Shown piece by piece: positions 5,919 to 5,923 of a stretch of 5,923 nucleotides of DNA. The notes beneath the pieces were generated by a model that saw only the letters and a program-made list of their open reading frames with translations, searched no databases and was not told the DNA's origin. Numbering within the stretch: position 1 is the first letter of the stretch; each line of letters starts with the position of its first letter. Origin of the DNA: Bdellovibrionales bacterium (GTDB taxonomy: Bacteria; Bdellovibrionota; UBA1018; CAIMNF01); NCBI GenBank assembly GCA_947457605.1, contig CANGWP010000136.1, positions 1 through 5,923 on the forward strand, written 5' to 3'. The position numbers and the translations under genes are program-made.

Positions 5919-5923
5919 TCGCG

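Overview
The window looks like a piece of a Gram-negative bacterial chromosome of balanced base composition. It shows a Sec/lipoprotein signal, HAMP signalling and envelope glycosyltransferases. The combination of a type III glutamine synthetase, a secreted multi-repeat RCC1 protein and a short HAMP-only membrane protein recalls predatory or deltaproteobacterial-type lineages such as Bdellovibrionota or Myxococcota. That placement is an inference from gene content and is not proved here.

Layout. At the left edge, on the + strand, is the 3' end of a type III glutamine synthetase gene (to 446), followed by a rho-independent terminator at about 461-493. Everything else is on the - strand, read from right to left: a two-helix HAMP protein (5918 to 5418, start uncertain at the window edge), a 762-residue RCC1-repeat putative lipoprotein (5430 to 3142), a 512-residue polytopic GT39/GT83-like (PMT/ArnT-type) glycosyltransferase (3145 to 1607), a 71-residue FmdB-type zinc ribbon protein (1572 to 1357) and a GT2 glycosyltransferase with a galactosyltransferase-like C-terminal domain (1350 to 499). 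The two ends converge on a 52-bp gap that holds the hairpin. No non-coding stretch exceeds about 52 bp, and I see no tRNA, rRNA, CRISPR array, insertion sequence or DNA-level repeat array.

How the genes may work together. The five - strand genes are packed like one operon: overlaps of 13 and 4 nt at the first two junctions, then gaps of 34 and 6 nt. The first two overlaps have no usable Shine-Dalgarno sequence, which suggests translational coupling. A perfect TTGACA over the stop codon of the membrane glycosyltransferase may add an internal promoter for the last two genes. Two envelope-type glycosyltransferases next to a surface-type repeat lipoprotein suggest a cell-surface glycan or glycoprotein function, but the link is by context only.

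The most notable item is the RCC1 protein. It has 14 repeats, and every repeat carries two cysteines exactly 10 or 11 residues apart. This suggests two disulfide-stapled seven-bladed propellers outside the cytoplasm.
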